Below, one piece after another: positions 25,942 through 35,681 of a stretch of 64,000 nucleotides of DNA (its first letter is position 1; the number at the start of each line of letters is the position of its first letter). The stretch covers positions 1 through 64,000 of the forward strand of contig CAMVNQ010000015.1 in NCBI GenBank assembly GCA_947168885.1. Direction: 5' to 3'. Made by a program: the position numbers and the translations under genes. Source of the DNA: an uncultured Clostridia bacterium (GTDB lineage Bacteria > Bacillota > Clostridia > Oscillospirales > Ruminococcaceae). The notes under the pieces are model-generated. The model searched no databases, was not told the origin of the DNA, and worked only from the letters and a program-made list of their open reading frames with translations.

Positions 25942-27162
25942 TCAGGACGCTGCGGGGAGAACTTCGGTCGTTTTCTTGCGAGTGAGCGGGAGTGCGTCGG
26001 CTACTGCCTGCATTGCCACAGCCTGTGCTGTCTGGAATGCGTGGCTGTACACCTGCAAAGTCGTCACCGGCGTCGAATGCCCTAAACAACTCTGAACGGT
26101 CTTTACGTCAATTCCCGCATTGATAAGCAGGCTCGCGTTCAAGTGCCGCATTGAGTGGCAGGATACATACCGCATACCTGTTCTCTTACAAAAGCTGACG
26201 AAATAGTTTCTCGGAGCCGAGCGGTGAAGCGGGTCGCCGTTCCATTTGGTGAAGATCCGGTCGTTATCCGTCCATTGATCGCCCGCCTGTTCACGCTGCT
26301 TTGCCTGTAAACTCCGCCATTCATTGAGGATGTCGATGACTTCCTGCGGGACTTTAAGGCTGCGGGCGCTCTGTGCGGTTTTCGGTGTTTCGGTGTAAAT
26401 TCCGCCCTTGTTCTTGTTATAAAGGCTCGTCCTGCATACCGATATGACGTTCGCGTCGAAGTTGACGTCCTTCCATTCCAATCCGAGAAGCTCTCCAAGA
26501 CGGAAGCCCGTATAGATCGCGAGGGTGAAGAAGCATACGAAGATGTAGTTGCTCTTGTCCTCTTTCTCGAACAGGTCGAATAACTGCTGCGTTTCTTCAA
26601 TGGTGTAGAATTCTTTTTCGGGTGATACCACTTTCGGAATAGTCACGTTTTTGCAGGGGTTATCCCGGATGACGTTCATCTTCACGGCGTAGCTGCAAAC
26701 CGTGGAAATAAAGGATTTGTACAGCTTTATTGTCTTTGTGGAGAGCTTTCCGTCGTGCTTGTCCTGTGTGTCGAAACGCTTGGTGTCGCATAAATTAACG
26801 ATGAATTTCTGAATGTCGCGTGTGGTGAGTTTATCCATTCTGATGTGTCCGAGAGCCTTGATGATTCTCGGTTTCATCGAGCGGTAACCGGTCACGGTGT
26901 TCGGCTTCAATGCAAGCTCCGCATATTCCGTGAACCACTGATCCATAAACTCCTCGAACTTGACGGACGAGGCTGCATAGCCGCTCATACACTGTTCCTC
27001 GAACAGCACCGCCTGACGCTGCAATTCTTTTTCGATCTGCTTTTTGGTCATACCCTTGTCGGGCTTCCAAGTAAGCGTGTGCATGATCTGCTTGCCGTGA
27101 ATGTCATAACCGCACGAAACTCTTATGCGATAAGCGTCGTTTCTTTTCTGAATAGTTGCCAT
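25942..27162 (-). CDS. Tyrosine integrase of element B
   Basis: A 406-residue phage-type integrase. The N-terminal arm-binding domain starts MATIQKRNDAYRIRVSCGYD, followed by a SAM-like core-binding domain (EEFMDQWFTEYAELALKPNT). The catalytic residues are Arg in TGFRLGELLGLEW, His and Arg in CHSMRHLNAS, His in LGHSTPVTT and nucleophile Tyr in LQVYSHA. It reads toward the tRNA fragment 100 bases away, the usual layout for tRNA-site integrases. It is complete and probably active. Confidence 0.93.
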   Translation of the reverse strand: MATIQKRNDAYRIRVSCGYDIHGKQIMHTLTWKPDKGMTKKQIEKELQRQAVLFEEQCMSGYAASSVKFEEFMDQWFTEYAELALKPNTVTGYRSMKPRIIKALGHIRMDKLTTRDIQKFIVNLCDTKRFDTQDKHDGKLSTKTIKLYKSFISTVCSYAVKMNVIRDNPCKNVTIPKVVSPEKEFYTIEETQQLFDLFEKEDKSNYIFVCFFTLAIYTGFRLGELLGLEWKDVNFDANVISVCRTSLYNKNKGGIYTETPKTAQSARSLKVPQEVIDILNEWRSLQAKQREQAGDQWTDNDRIFTKWNGDPLHRSAPRNYFVSFCKRTGMRYVSCHSMRHLNASLLINAGIDVKTVQSCLGHSTPVTTLQVYSHAFQTAQAVAMQAVADALPLTRKKTTEVLPAAS

Positions 27163-27525
27163 AGATTAGTTCCTCCTCTGACTAACCATAGGCGCACATC
27201 TTCAATTACAATTTTACTCTTTAAAGCGCTTTTTGTCAAGTACTATAAAAGGGTTTGTTGAACTTTTTTGATATGCGCTTACGGCTATTTCTGTTGAATT
27301 TCATTGTTATGTGATATTTTCTATTCTCTATGTCTTTTGTAGTGCGCCCACAGGCACATTCTTTTCCTTTTTCGGCTTAACTGCCACACATCGCAGTCGG
27401 CAAGCCGGTCAATGGGGGAGACTCCGAAAATTTTTCGCCCTGATAACAGAGCGAAAAAATTTTGGAGTACCCTTGACAGGTGCAGACGAGCTGCGATAAA
27501 ATAGGCAAGCCGAAGAATGAAAAGG
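27163..27525. other. Interval between integrase and MobV with a long hairpin
   Basis: No gene is seen. CTCCGAAAATTTTTCGC (27422-27438) pairs with GCGAAAAAATTTTGGAG (27451-27467) with one bulge. Candidates are a transfer origin for the adjacent MobV or a recombination directionality site; a simple terminator for the leftward mob gene is also possible. Confidence 0.4.
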
Positions 27526-28896
27526 TCATAGGCTTCGGTGCTTTTTGATAGTCTGAATAGGATGCAGGAACTTTTCAAGCTGCTCCCTGAGATTCAGACT
27601 TTCGATAAATTCCATTACCTTGTTGTACTTTTTCTTCCATTCCTCGATCTCGGCTTTCAAGCCCTCAACATTCAGACGATCACGAATGGATTTGAGCCGA
27701 CTTATCTCAGCTTTCTGTGCGTCATTGGCTTTCTGCAAATCCTCCTTTTCTTTGGCGAGCTGTTCCTTTTCCTGTTTCAATGTGGAGATTTGGTCTTTCA
27801 GCTTCTTCTCGTGGCTTTCTGCGGCAATTTGCTTTTTGGCGAGAGTGGAAACCTTGTCGTAATCATCGGCGGCGACGGTTATCTTCCCGCCGAACATCGT
27901 CTTTTTAGTTTCAATGTAGTCAATGTTCTTGATCTGCGTGGCTTTTTCGGCACTCTCGGCGATAAGCGCCTGCTGCTCCGCAAGCTGTGAAGCGGCTTCG
28001 GACAGTTCCTCGGTCTTGGCGGTCAATTCCTCCGTGACTTGTGCGATCTCGGACTGCTTGGCGCTGATCTGGGTGTCCATACTCTGGACATCCCTGCGTT
28101 TCTGCTGAAACTCCCCGTCAAGGCGGTCAATAGCAGCTTCCGCGCTTTCTATCAGTTCTTCGCGCTGGTGCAGCACATATTCTGCACTGTGAGCCTTACT
28201 TTCAAGAGTTTTCAGCTCCTTCTGCCGCTACTGTTTCTTGTAATCAAGGACGGAAAGATGCTCGTTGTGTGTTCCGAGCTGCTCCCACTCAATGCCGCGG
28301 GTGAGCATAACCTCGGAAAGAGCCTGTTTCTCGCGTTCTATCCACTTCTTGGTGTTGGTTTCAAGCTTGCCCTCGCCCCGAAAGCCCTGCTGTTCGAGAG
28401 CCTTTGACAGCGAGTTCCGTGTGGATAATCCCCGCTTCTGCCCGGTGGCGAACGGCACAAAGTCGATGTGAACGTGTGGGGTAGCTTCATCAAGGTGTAT
28501 GACTGCGTTGAATACCCGGATGTTCGGATTACGCTTGATGAAGCCCTCCGTGAATTCTTTCAGTATTTCTGTGGTGAGCTTGGCTTCGTCCGAGCCTACC
28601 GGTGTGTCGTCCATATTCCCGACTTGGAAGATGACCTCGTAGAACTCCTTTTCCTGCCGTCCGTGTCTGATGTGCTCACGATAATCGTGTATCTCCCTGT
28701 CCCTGCGGGTCTGACGGACGTTGTACTCTTTCAGAGCGTCGTCGAACAGCTCGTGATACACCGCCCGGATGTCATCGCATACGATAGTGATGTTGTCGTT
28801 AACGCGGGTGCGGTCAACATTCTCGGCGATGAACTTACGGTTGTTGTGATTGACATCACCTTTGTCGATCTGACCGCTAATCGTTCTTTTTATCAT
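27526..28896 (-). pseudogene. MobV/Pre-type relaxase interrupted by an in-frame TAG
   Basis: The N-terminal 222 residues form a MobV relaxase: NHNNRKFIAENVDRTR, YEVIFQVGNMDD and the metal-binding HLDEATPHVHIDFVPF. After YKKQ an in-frame TAG (28228-28230) stops translation. The same frame continues RQKELKTLESKAHSAEYV into a 230-residue coiled coil ending near 27526. A single CAG to TAG change explains it. The catalytic domain would still be made. It starts 13 bases after the DUF3987 gene ends. Confidence 0.8.
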
Positions 28897-28909
28897 AGCT
28901 TTCCCCCTT

Positions 28910-30343
28910 TCATATCAGCGGGTTGATCTCGTAGCAGGTTTTCCCGGCGTCGTCATACGCTGCCGCGTATCCGCGGTCAATGAGCAGCTCCATAGGCTCG
29001 TCAAGGTCACTGACCTTCTTGAAACGGCGACATAAGCGGAGAAGATCGCGGCTGCTGATTCTCTTTATCCGCTTGGTTTTCAGCTTGTTCAGTACATACT
29101 CCGCGGCCTCGCACACGGCTCCCGTAGTGTTCAGAGTGTAGGCATATACCGCCTGTGTTTTGTAGTATTCCGCGATGTCAAGAGCCTCCATAAGCGTTTC
29201 GAGCGTTACCTTTTCATTCTCCGGCTTTGCGCCGCCTTCGATACTCTTGATACAATGCAGCAGACCACACAAGCGGAGGATGAGTCCGTGGAACTTGCCG
29301 CCCCAGTCGGGGCAGTCCGCAAAGTCCGTGAGCAGCGACGGCTCTATCGTGCTGTTGTAGTATTTGGCGAACTCCGCTCTTGCTTCATCGTCGAAGTACA
29401 GCGGTATCTCCGGCGTTCCTTTCTTCCTGCCGTACTTGATCGCAAGCGCATATTTGACAAGATTGTCATAAGCTGCCGTAAACTCCGGTTGTGCAGCACG
29501 GGCATTGTAGTCCCGCATACCGACATAGGAACGAGGAAAGCAGTAGATAAACCTTGCGAGCATACCGCTTGAAACGAACGCGCGGTTTTCCATAAGCTCC
29601 GAGAGAATGTACGGCTGCCCGCAAAGGCATACCGACAAATACGGTCTTTCAAGGTAGATCGGCTCGCCGTTGCAGCGGTCTTTCTGATAACTCTCGCCTC
29701 CCCAGCATTTGAGGAACAGGTCGAGGTTTGCGCCGCCGCCTTGATACCGTCCGTTGAAGTTCTTGAAAACTCCCGCTTCGTCGGACATCATCAGCAATGT
29801 TTCGTTGTCGTTCATCAGCTTTACAAGTGCCTCCGGAGTCACGTCATCGACGCATACGCGCCGGAACCGCTCGATCTCCATACTGTCAAGCTGTGCGCGT
29901 CTGAACGCGATCTCGTCTGGCGAGCCGCCCTTTGACTGCATTTCCGCGATCTCGTTCCGGAGTTTCGCCGCCTGTTCCTGCGAGGTGTAGATCTGTAATT
30001 TCCTGCTCTCATTGAAATCCCGGGCGAACTCGATAAACGGTTTCTTGATGAAGCGCATTACCGGGGATTTGCGCTCGGCGGGGTTTGCAAGTATCAGCGA
30101 GTATAGCGTTATCGGCTCGCTGTGGTCGGTCTTGCCGTACATTCTGTAAACCCCCGAAAAGCAATGCGACATTGCCGATAATACCGCTGTCGTCGCCATT
30201 GAGATGTCCGTCGATGTCGTGACCGACACCGAAGCTGTCATTCCTTGCAGCGCGTTCGGCAGGCTCGCTGCCGGGTAGGGCTTGAAAGAGGATCTCTCCT
30301 CTTTCAATGTCTGCGGTACTGTCCACTTTCTGTTGTCTGTCAT
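28910..30343 (-). CDS. DUF3987 (YfjI-like) protein
   Basis: A 477-residue protein with SLILANPAERKSPVMRFI (a P-loop-like segment), TPEALVKLMNDNETLLMMSDEAG (about 180-200), GGGANLDLFLKCWGGES and a C-terminal winged-helix-like tail. DUF3987/YfjI proteins occur in prophages and integrated elements and are thought to aid replication. ATG at 30343 overlaps the stop of the upstream HTH gene and follows GGAGGA. The function in this element is probably plasmid-like replication after excision. Confidence 0.78.
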   Translation of the reverse strand: MTDNRKWTVPQTLKEERSSFKPYPAASLPNALQGMTASVSVTTSTDISMATTAVLSAMSHCFSGVYRMYGKTDHSEPITLYSLILANPAERKSPVMRFIKKPFIEFARDFNESRKLQIYTSQEQAAKLRNEIAEMQSKGGSPDEIAFRRAQLDSMEIERFRRVCVDDVTPEALVKLMNDNETLLMMSDEAGVFKNFNGRYQGGGANLDLFLKCWGGESYQKDRCNGEPIYLERPYLSVCLCGQPYILSELMENRAFVSSGMLARFIYCFPRSYVGMRDYNARAAQPEFTAAYDNLVKYALAIKYGRKKGTPEIPLYFDDEARAEFAKYYNSTIEPSLLTDFADCPDWGGKFHGLILRLCGLLHCIKSIEGGAKPENEKVTLETLMEALDIAEYYKTQAVYAYTLNTTGAVCEAAEYVLNKLKTKRIKRISSRDLLRLCRRFKKVSDLDEPMELLIDRGYAAAYDDAGKTCYEINPLI

Positions 30344-30528
30344 ATCTTGTCCTCCTCTCCCGTTCTCCTGCCGAATACCGTTTCGTACAAGTCCTCCTCG
30401 GCTATGAGGTACTTGTTGCCAGCTTTGAAGCACCTGAGCTGTCCGCTCTTACACATTTGTCTTATGCGGTACTCAGTGAGTCCTTCGATAAGCTGTGCTG
30501 CCTGCTTAATGGTTAAAATTCTCTTCAT
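30340..30528 (-). CDS. Excisionase-like HTH protein
   Basis: A 62-residue MerR/Xis-type helix-turn-helix: LTIKQAAQLIEGLTEYRIRQ followed by CKSGQLRCFKAGNKYLIAEE. It overlaps the DUF3987 start by 4 bases. Proteins of this size act either as excisionases for the tyrosine integrase or as regulators of the rep gene. GGAGG lies ahead of the start. Confidence 0.82.
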   Translation of the reverse strand: MKRILTIKQAAQLIEGLTEYRIRQMCKSGQLRCFKAGNKYLIAEEDLYETVFGRRTGEEDKI

Positions 30529-30648
30529 TGTTGCCTCCGTTTCTGTCTCTGTTCCGTGAGCCTATCGGCTCCTTACACTGCTATTATCGCATAATCCGCA
30601 CCTAACCTGAAGAGATTACAGTTACAGATATTAAGTCAGTTCCGAGAG

Positions 30649-30677
30649 CTGACAAATCCGCTTGAATAGGCTATAAT
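30649..30677 (+). promoter_or_regulatory. Rightward promoter before the zinc-ribbon gene
   Basis: CTGACA (30649-30654) and TATAAT (30672-30677) are 17 bases apart. Confidence 0.6.
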
Positions 30678-30743
30678 ATATGAAACCGTACAGCAAATAA
30701 ATTCAAATATTTCAGTTTATCCGGATGATTTTTGAGGTGTATT

Positions 30744-31736
30744 ATGGTTTATTTCGGCTACTATTTTGACTACAGAAAAGGAAAAGCGCACATTGGTATC
30801 TCGAACGATACCAAAATGCGCGAGTTCAAGGAATATACAATTTCGGACATAGTGCGGCAGGTATACCAGTTCTCGGAGAACTACGATGCCCTGAAACAGG
30901 GCGTCACGGAACTGTGCGAAGTTCTGACCTGCGGTAAGGACAAGCGCAAGTCGGCACTGGCTAAGCTCGAATCGTTGTCGATGAACGACAATGTGTGCCT
31001 GCAATACATAATCAAGAGACTGTTCGAGGACTACGGGAGCGCTGAGAGTGATTTCGGGAGTGGTAAGCAGTCGTTCACGAAGTTCATAACCGGTCTGACG
31101 CTGCCGCTGAACATCGAGAAGAAGCGGAAGAAGTGGGAAACGGAGCTTATGAACACTTTTGGTAAGCTGACTTCCGCGTTCGTGTCGATCGAGGGAACAT
31201 TAAAAAATCCCGACAGCACCGCGACTGCGGTAATCTGTGGGGATTACGACTACACGATATGCAACGATACATTGGAGTTCTTCATCTTCGATCTGCACCG
31301 CGGCTGCCGGAAGAATGACATTCAGATACGGCGATGTGAAATCTGCGGAAAGATGTTCGCGTCCTCGGACGGCAAGGTTAAGTATTGCTCGTCGGAGTGC
31401 GGAAGTTCCGCACGCAAGGAGAATATCCGCAAGGCTCGCACTATTGTTGAGAGCGACCCGCTCAAACGCGAGGTCGAGCGGTCTATCAGCAATATGAAGA
31501 ACAACGACAAGAAAGTCAAGGACGCACTCGGTGCCGATGACCCGCGGTACATCGAGTTTCACGGTATTTTCGCCGAATACAAGGAAGATATACGCGACAA
31601 GCGTGATCGGCTGACGCACGATATTGAACGGGATAAGATCACTGTCGGTGACGCGCTCGACAAACTGGAAGAGTGTACACAGGAACGCGAGAAGAAGTTG
31701 GCGAAGAAAGCGAGCGTTCTGATCTATGTTTCGTGA
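30744..31736 (+). CDS. DUF6076-like zinc-ribbon protein
   Basis: A 330-residue protein with a treble-clef-like site CEICGKMFASSDGKVKYC followed by SSEC (about residues 199-220), and a basic helical tail. Its zinc part resembles that of the protein at 48300-49490, so the two may be distant members of the DUF6076 group. GAGG precedes ATG 30744. It is divergent from the HTH/DUF3987 operon. Role unknown. Confidence 0.6.
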   Translation: MVYFGYYFDYRKGKAHIGISNDTKMREFKEYTISDIVRQVYQFSENYDALKQGVTELCEVLTCGKDKRKSALAKLESLSMNDNVCLQYIIKRLFEDYGSAESDFGSGKQSFTKFITGLTLPLNIEKKRKKWETELMNTFGKLTSAFVSIEGTLKNPDSTATAVICGDYDYTICNDTLEFFIFDLHRGCRKNDIQIRRCEICGKMFASSDGKVKYCSSECGSSARKENIRKARTIVESDPLKREVERSISNMKNNDKKVKDALGADDPRYIEFHGIFAEYKEDIRDKRDRLTHDIERDKITVGDALDKLEECTQEREKKLAKKASVLIYVS

Positions 31737-32644
31737 CTGCCACCGCACGAAGCGGTGCAGGTCGATACCAAAGGCGCGCACGATGCGCGCATACAAAGTA
31801 TCGACCGAGTGACAAACGTGACAGTTGGCTTCGATCCCGTTCACTGTGAGGGTTTGAACTGTCACGCTATGATGTGACTGCGGTGTGACAGCGTGACAGC
31901 TTTGCTGTCGTTCGGCGGTAGCCGATTATCTTGTCACGCTCACGGCACGATATCGGATTTTGGTTTGCGTGACGTGTGACAGCGTGACAAGTGTGACAGC
32001 TCCTGCTGTCTTTACGCGCGGCGTTAGCCGCTTTCTTGCCGCCCCAGTTATTAAAGGCGGCTTAAGGGAGTCCAGAGGGAACGGCTGGCGCAAAGGGACT
32101 TTTGATAGAAGGCTTGCCGCACTGTCAAAAGTACCTTTGCGTTACTTTCGCAGAAAGTAACAAAGGCGTAGGTTGTTCCGGACTGTAAAAAAGATAGCTC
32201 GACTTTATTCAGCGGAGTTAGCAGCCTGTTATGGCTGCCGGCTTCGCTGTTGGTTTGTCACACCTGTCACGCTGTCACGTGTCACGTCTGTATGTTTTTT
32301 GCAGTTAAAACGTATCACGGCTGTCACACTAATGTCATGGGCGAGCGTGACAGTGGAAAGCCTTTTACAGAACTGGATTGATAACTGCTGTCACGTTTGT
32401 CACGCTGTCACGCATTTCCAATTCTGTCATTGGGCTTATTGCTGCTTGTACCTACATCTGAAAGGGGCGAATCCGGGAAGAAAAGAGGCATTTTTTACGC
32501 TGTACGCCGCCCAAAATGCACCGATAATGATATTACCCTATGACCGTATCGGAAGCGGATCAGAGCTTTTTTGAATTGCGCCTACCACAGAAAAAGACGC
32601 AGAGCATTTCGCCCTGCGCCTTTGTTATTATTTACTTTTACAGC
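31737..32644. repeat. TGTCAC/GTGACA repeat field with large hairpins
   Basis: Well over a dozen copies of GTGACA or its complement TGTCAC occur between 31809 and 32412, often as GTGACAGCGTGACA or TGTCACGCTGTCACG. The left cluster is mostly GTGACA and the right cluster mostly TGTCAC, so the clusters face each other. Between them (about 32090-32166) two hairpins form from CGCAAAGGGACTTTTGA/TCAAAAGTACCTTTGCG and GTTACTTTC/GAAAGTAAC. An iteron-type replication origin is one possibility. No convincing gene is present. Confidence 0.55.
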
Positions 32645-35461
32645 TTACTTCTTTCTCTTCTTCAGAACAAGCGCCGCGCCTGCTGTAAGAGCGCATACCG
32701 CGAGAAGCCCGAAGCCTGCGGAAACGCCCGTGTGCGGGTTGCCGTCATCGACCGCGTTATCCACGCTGTGATCGTCGTCGGCATCATCGCTGTCGTCGTC
32801 GCTTATGGTGCCGTCGGTATCTTCCTCGTCGTCGTCATCGTCGCTGTCGTCGGTCAGCTCGTCGAAATCGTCGCCCGTATCGGTGTCGGTATCTTCATCG
32901 TCGTCCGTTTCCCCAACAGATGTGTCCGCCGCTGCCGGAGCGTCCTCAAATATCAGGAAATAGCAGGAGAAGCTGTCTGTGTAGAATGTCGCTATACCTG
33001 TTTCGGGATCAAACTCGCACTTGATGATCTCGACAGTGCCGTCGTCCTTGATATGTCCGATATAGAATGTACGCTGAGTGTCGGGATCGCTGTTTATGAA
33101 CTTTTCGGGGACCTTGAAGCCGACCTCGACCTTGCCGTTGACTTCGTGTATCTGCACTGGAGCTTTTGAGCCGACCTTCTTGAACAGGTTCATATCCATG
33201 TACATCGCGATCTCGCCGCCCTCATCTATCTTCGCGAGAGCTTCCTCAGCCTTCTGCTGCTCGGCTTTGGTGGGTTTCTTTTCCTCTACTTCGAGATATA
33301 CCTGAATGTTCTCGCCCTTTGCCATAGCGTCACGGTCTGCGTCCGTAAGAACAGCCTTGCTGAGTTCGTCGTTGCTGCTTTCGAGGGAAGCGCCGTTGTC
33401 GTTCTTCTTTTCGTCGGTAGTGTTATCAAGCTTGCCTGTATTTGTTGTTGTGGTCGTTGTCGTTGGGGTATAGCTCGGAATAACAGGTGTGTAACCGCCG
33501 CCGCCCTGTCCGCCGCCGGATGACTTGTCCTTGAAGTTAGCCGTCACGGTAACAGCCTTTGCGGGCATTGTGAATGTCGTTGTGGCAGCCGTTGAGCCGT
33601 TAAGTCCTTCAACGTCGCTCGTTGTCCAGTTTACAAATTCTTTGCCGTCGGGAATAGTCGCGGTTATGGTGACTGTTGCACCCGCTTCGGCAGTCGCCTT
33701 GTCGGAAGTACCGCCTACGACTGTGACAGAATATGTCTCTGCGGGCTTCGCTTTTACGGTGACCGTTAATGCAACAGCGGTCGGATGTTTATAGTTGCCG
33801 GTCGTTTCGGTATAGCTTGCCGGGAATGTATGTGTTCCGGCTGTTCCTACGCTTGTTGTCGGGGAATCCCAAGTCCAGCCTGTCGGGAGCGCTACATCAG
33901 CAAGAGTCTGTCCTTCTGTCGCGGTAAGCCCTGTTGGAGTTGTCGGGTCGGTGGGGTTGATTGTGATAGCCACGGTTTTTGTTGTTTCGGCATAAGTGTC
34001 CGTTGCCGACGCGGTCACGGTAACAGTAGCGCTGCCTACTTTAAGGATTGTAAGCGCGCCGCTCGTTGCATTTATTGTGACTACATCATCACCGGCTGTA
34101 ACTGCATAGCTCAAAGTTCCGTCGCCGGTAGTAAGAGTAGCACTTACAGCTTTTCCTGTGTCGCCGTATGTAGCGATCACATCGGCGGCTGTGATGGTCT
34201 GTGTTGCTTTGTCGCTGATCGTAACGGTAATGGGAGTTGCGGCAAGAGCATTATAGTTATCGTCCTCCGCGATAGTTACGTTTACGGTCACTGTGCCTGT
34301 GGTCGAGCCGGAGGTCAGAACGCTGCCGTTCAGTGTGCAGCCGTTCGCATTGCCGTCGATTGCATAGGAAACTGCGCCCGTCGCACCGTTCTTTGTTACA
34401 TTAGCCGACAGATCAACGGTACTGCCTTTTGTTACGCTTGCTGTGCCTGTTACAGTTGCAGGGTTTGCCGCCTTGTCGACAGTAACAGTCACGTCCACGT
34501 TTGAAGCAGAGCTGTGGTTGTCATCTCCGGCAAAGTTTGCCTTGAAGGTGTTGTTGCCCACACTGCCGACGCTTTGTGTGCTGTCTGTCCAAGTCCAACC
34601 GGTGGGCAGCACAACGTCAGACAGCGTCTGCCCGTATGTTGCGTTCAGACCTGTCGGAGCTGTGGGATCAATTTTTGCAACGGTAAATGCCTTGACCGCA
34701 GTATAGGTGTTGCTGCCGCTGGTCAGCGTGACACTGGCGTAGTAATAGCCTGCGCCGGTTGGAGCGCCTGTTTGGACTGTTCCGCCCGTGGTTGCGCCTT
34801 GCGTATCTACCTTGTAATAGGCAACATCGCCCACCGTGTCGCCGGTAACGGCTGGGATATTGTTTGTGACTGTCGCGCTATAAGCAGTCGTGCCATCATA
34901 TGTACCGCCCGCCGCAGCAATGGTCAGGGTCGCCGGTGTTGTATCATAGCTGTCTGGGCAGCCCGCCGTACACGTCGCCGTTATAGTCGCGCCTGTTGCG
35001 GAATATGTGAAACTGTGGGTGTGGGCAGACGCTTCATGCACAGCAAATGTTACGTTGGAACCGTTGAGTGATTCCACAGATATGCCGTCGGAATTGTCAG
35101 TTACTGACCATAAGCCTCCTGTATAACCAAAAAGATTTTCTTGGGCACCCTTAAAAACAGTACCATCGTTGCTTTTTAAGAGGTAGTAATCACCATTCTC
35201 TGATTCAGTAATAGTCATCGAATCAATGATATTACCTCTTACCAATGTCCATGGCTTAAGATTTGTATTGAGAAGAGACCCACCCCCCAATTGATACCCT
35301 GTAGTCGAATTGATGGTATCGCCCAGATGAAGTACATCTCCCTCTTGCAGAATTGTAAATTCTGTCGGTGTCGCATACGTCGTCAGGCTCATTCCCACCA
35401 TGCACGATATTATCATGCAGAATGACAGGAACACGCTTAAAATTTGTTTTGTCCTTTTCAT
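32645..35461 (-). CDS. Large sortase-anchored surface protein with Ig-like and InlB-type repeats
   Basis: A 938-residue exported protein. It has a signal peptide (MKRTKQILSVFLSFCMIISC onward), MBG/YDG-like and Ig-like repeats (ATYGQTLSDVVLPTGWTW and ATEGQTLADVALPTGWTWDS are two copies), an InlB/Flg_new-like repeat (EFVNWTTSD...FTMPAKAVTVTANF), a Gly and Thr linker, a conserved distal domain and a long Asp-rich stretch. The end is NPHTG (about 908-912), a hydrophobic helix and KKRKK, a sortase signal. It probably acts in adhesion. Upstream lies an invertible segment whose promoter at present points away. Confidence 0.9.
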   Translation of the reverse strand: MKRTKQILSVFLSFCMIISCMVGMSLTTYATPTEFTILQEGDVLHLGDTINSTTGYQLGGGSLLNTNLKPWTLVRGNIIDSMTITESENGDYYLLKSNDGTVFKGAQENLFGYTGGLWSVTDNSDGISVESLNGSNVTFAVHEASAHTHSFTYSATGATITATCTAGCPDSYDTTPATLTIAAAGGTYDGTTAYSATVTNNIPAVTGDTVGDVAYYKVDTQGATTGGTVQTGAPTGAGYYYASVTLTSGSNTYTAVKAFTVAKIDPTAPTGLNATYGQTLSDVVLPTGWTWTDSTQSVGSVGNNTFKANFAGDDNHSSASNVDVTVTVDKAANPATVTGTASVTKGSTVDLSANVTKNGATGAVSYAIDGNANGCTLNGSVLTSGSTTGTVTVNVTIAEDDNYNALAATPITVTISDKATQTITAADVIATYGDTGKAVSATLTTGDGTLSYAVTAGDDVVTINATSGALTILKVGSATVTVTASATDTYAETTKTVAITINPTDPTTPTGLTATEGQTLADVALPTGWTWDSPTTSVGTAGTHTFPASYTETTGNYKHPTAVALTVTVKAKPAETYSVTVVGGTSDKATAEAGATVTITATIPDGKEFVNWTTSDVEGLNGSTAATTTFTMPAKAVTVTANFKDKSSGGGQGGGGYTPVIPSYTPTTTTTTTNTGKLDNTTDEKKNDNGASLESSNDELSKAVLTDADRDAMAKGENIQVYLEVEEKKPTKAEQQKAEEALAKIDEGGEIAMYMDMNLFKKVGSKAPVQIHEVNGKVEVGFKVPEKFINSDPDTQRTFYIGHIKDDGTVEIIKCEFDPETGIATFYTDSFSCYFLIFEDAPAAADTSVGETDDDEDTDTDTGDDFDELTDDSDDDDDEEDTDGTISDDDSDDADDDHSVDNAVDDGNPHTGVSAGFGLLAVCALTAGAALVLKKRKK

Positions 35462-35681
35462 TTTTGTTATCCTTTCATTTCATTATTTCCCCGAAGGGAT
35501 AGTTTTAGCGCAAAAGCCTTTATGTCCACAAATGATTGATAACCAAGCTGAAAATGGGTATAATACCGATGTAGACAGTGGGTTTCGCAAAATAGAACAT
35601 TTCACGAAAAAACGCTCCGAAACGCCGTAAACACGGCACTTTATAAAGCCGTACTGACGGCAATATTACGAACATCTGACG

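Noticed and set aside
31960-32574. Open frames in the TGTCAC repeat field
   Set aside because: They are built of repeats and hairpin sequence, without ribosome sites or domain features.
33785-35071. Rightward open frames antisense to the surface protein
   Set aside because: They reflect the biased codon use of the Thr/Val/Gly-rich repeats; Cys-rich nonsense sequence without start signals.
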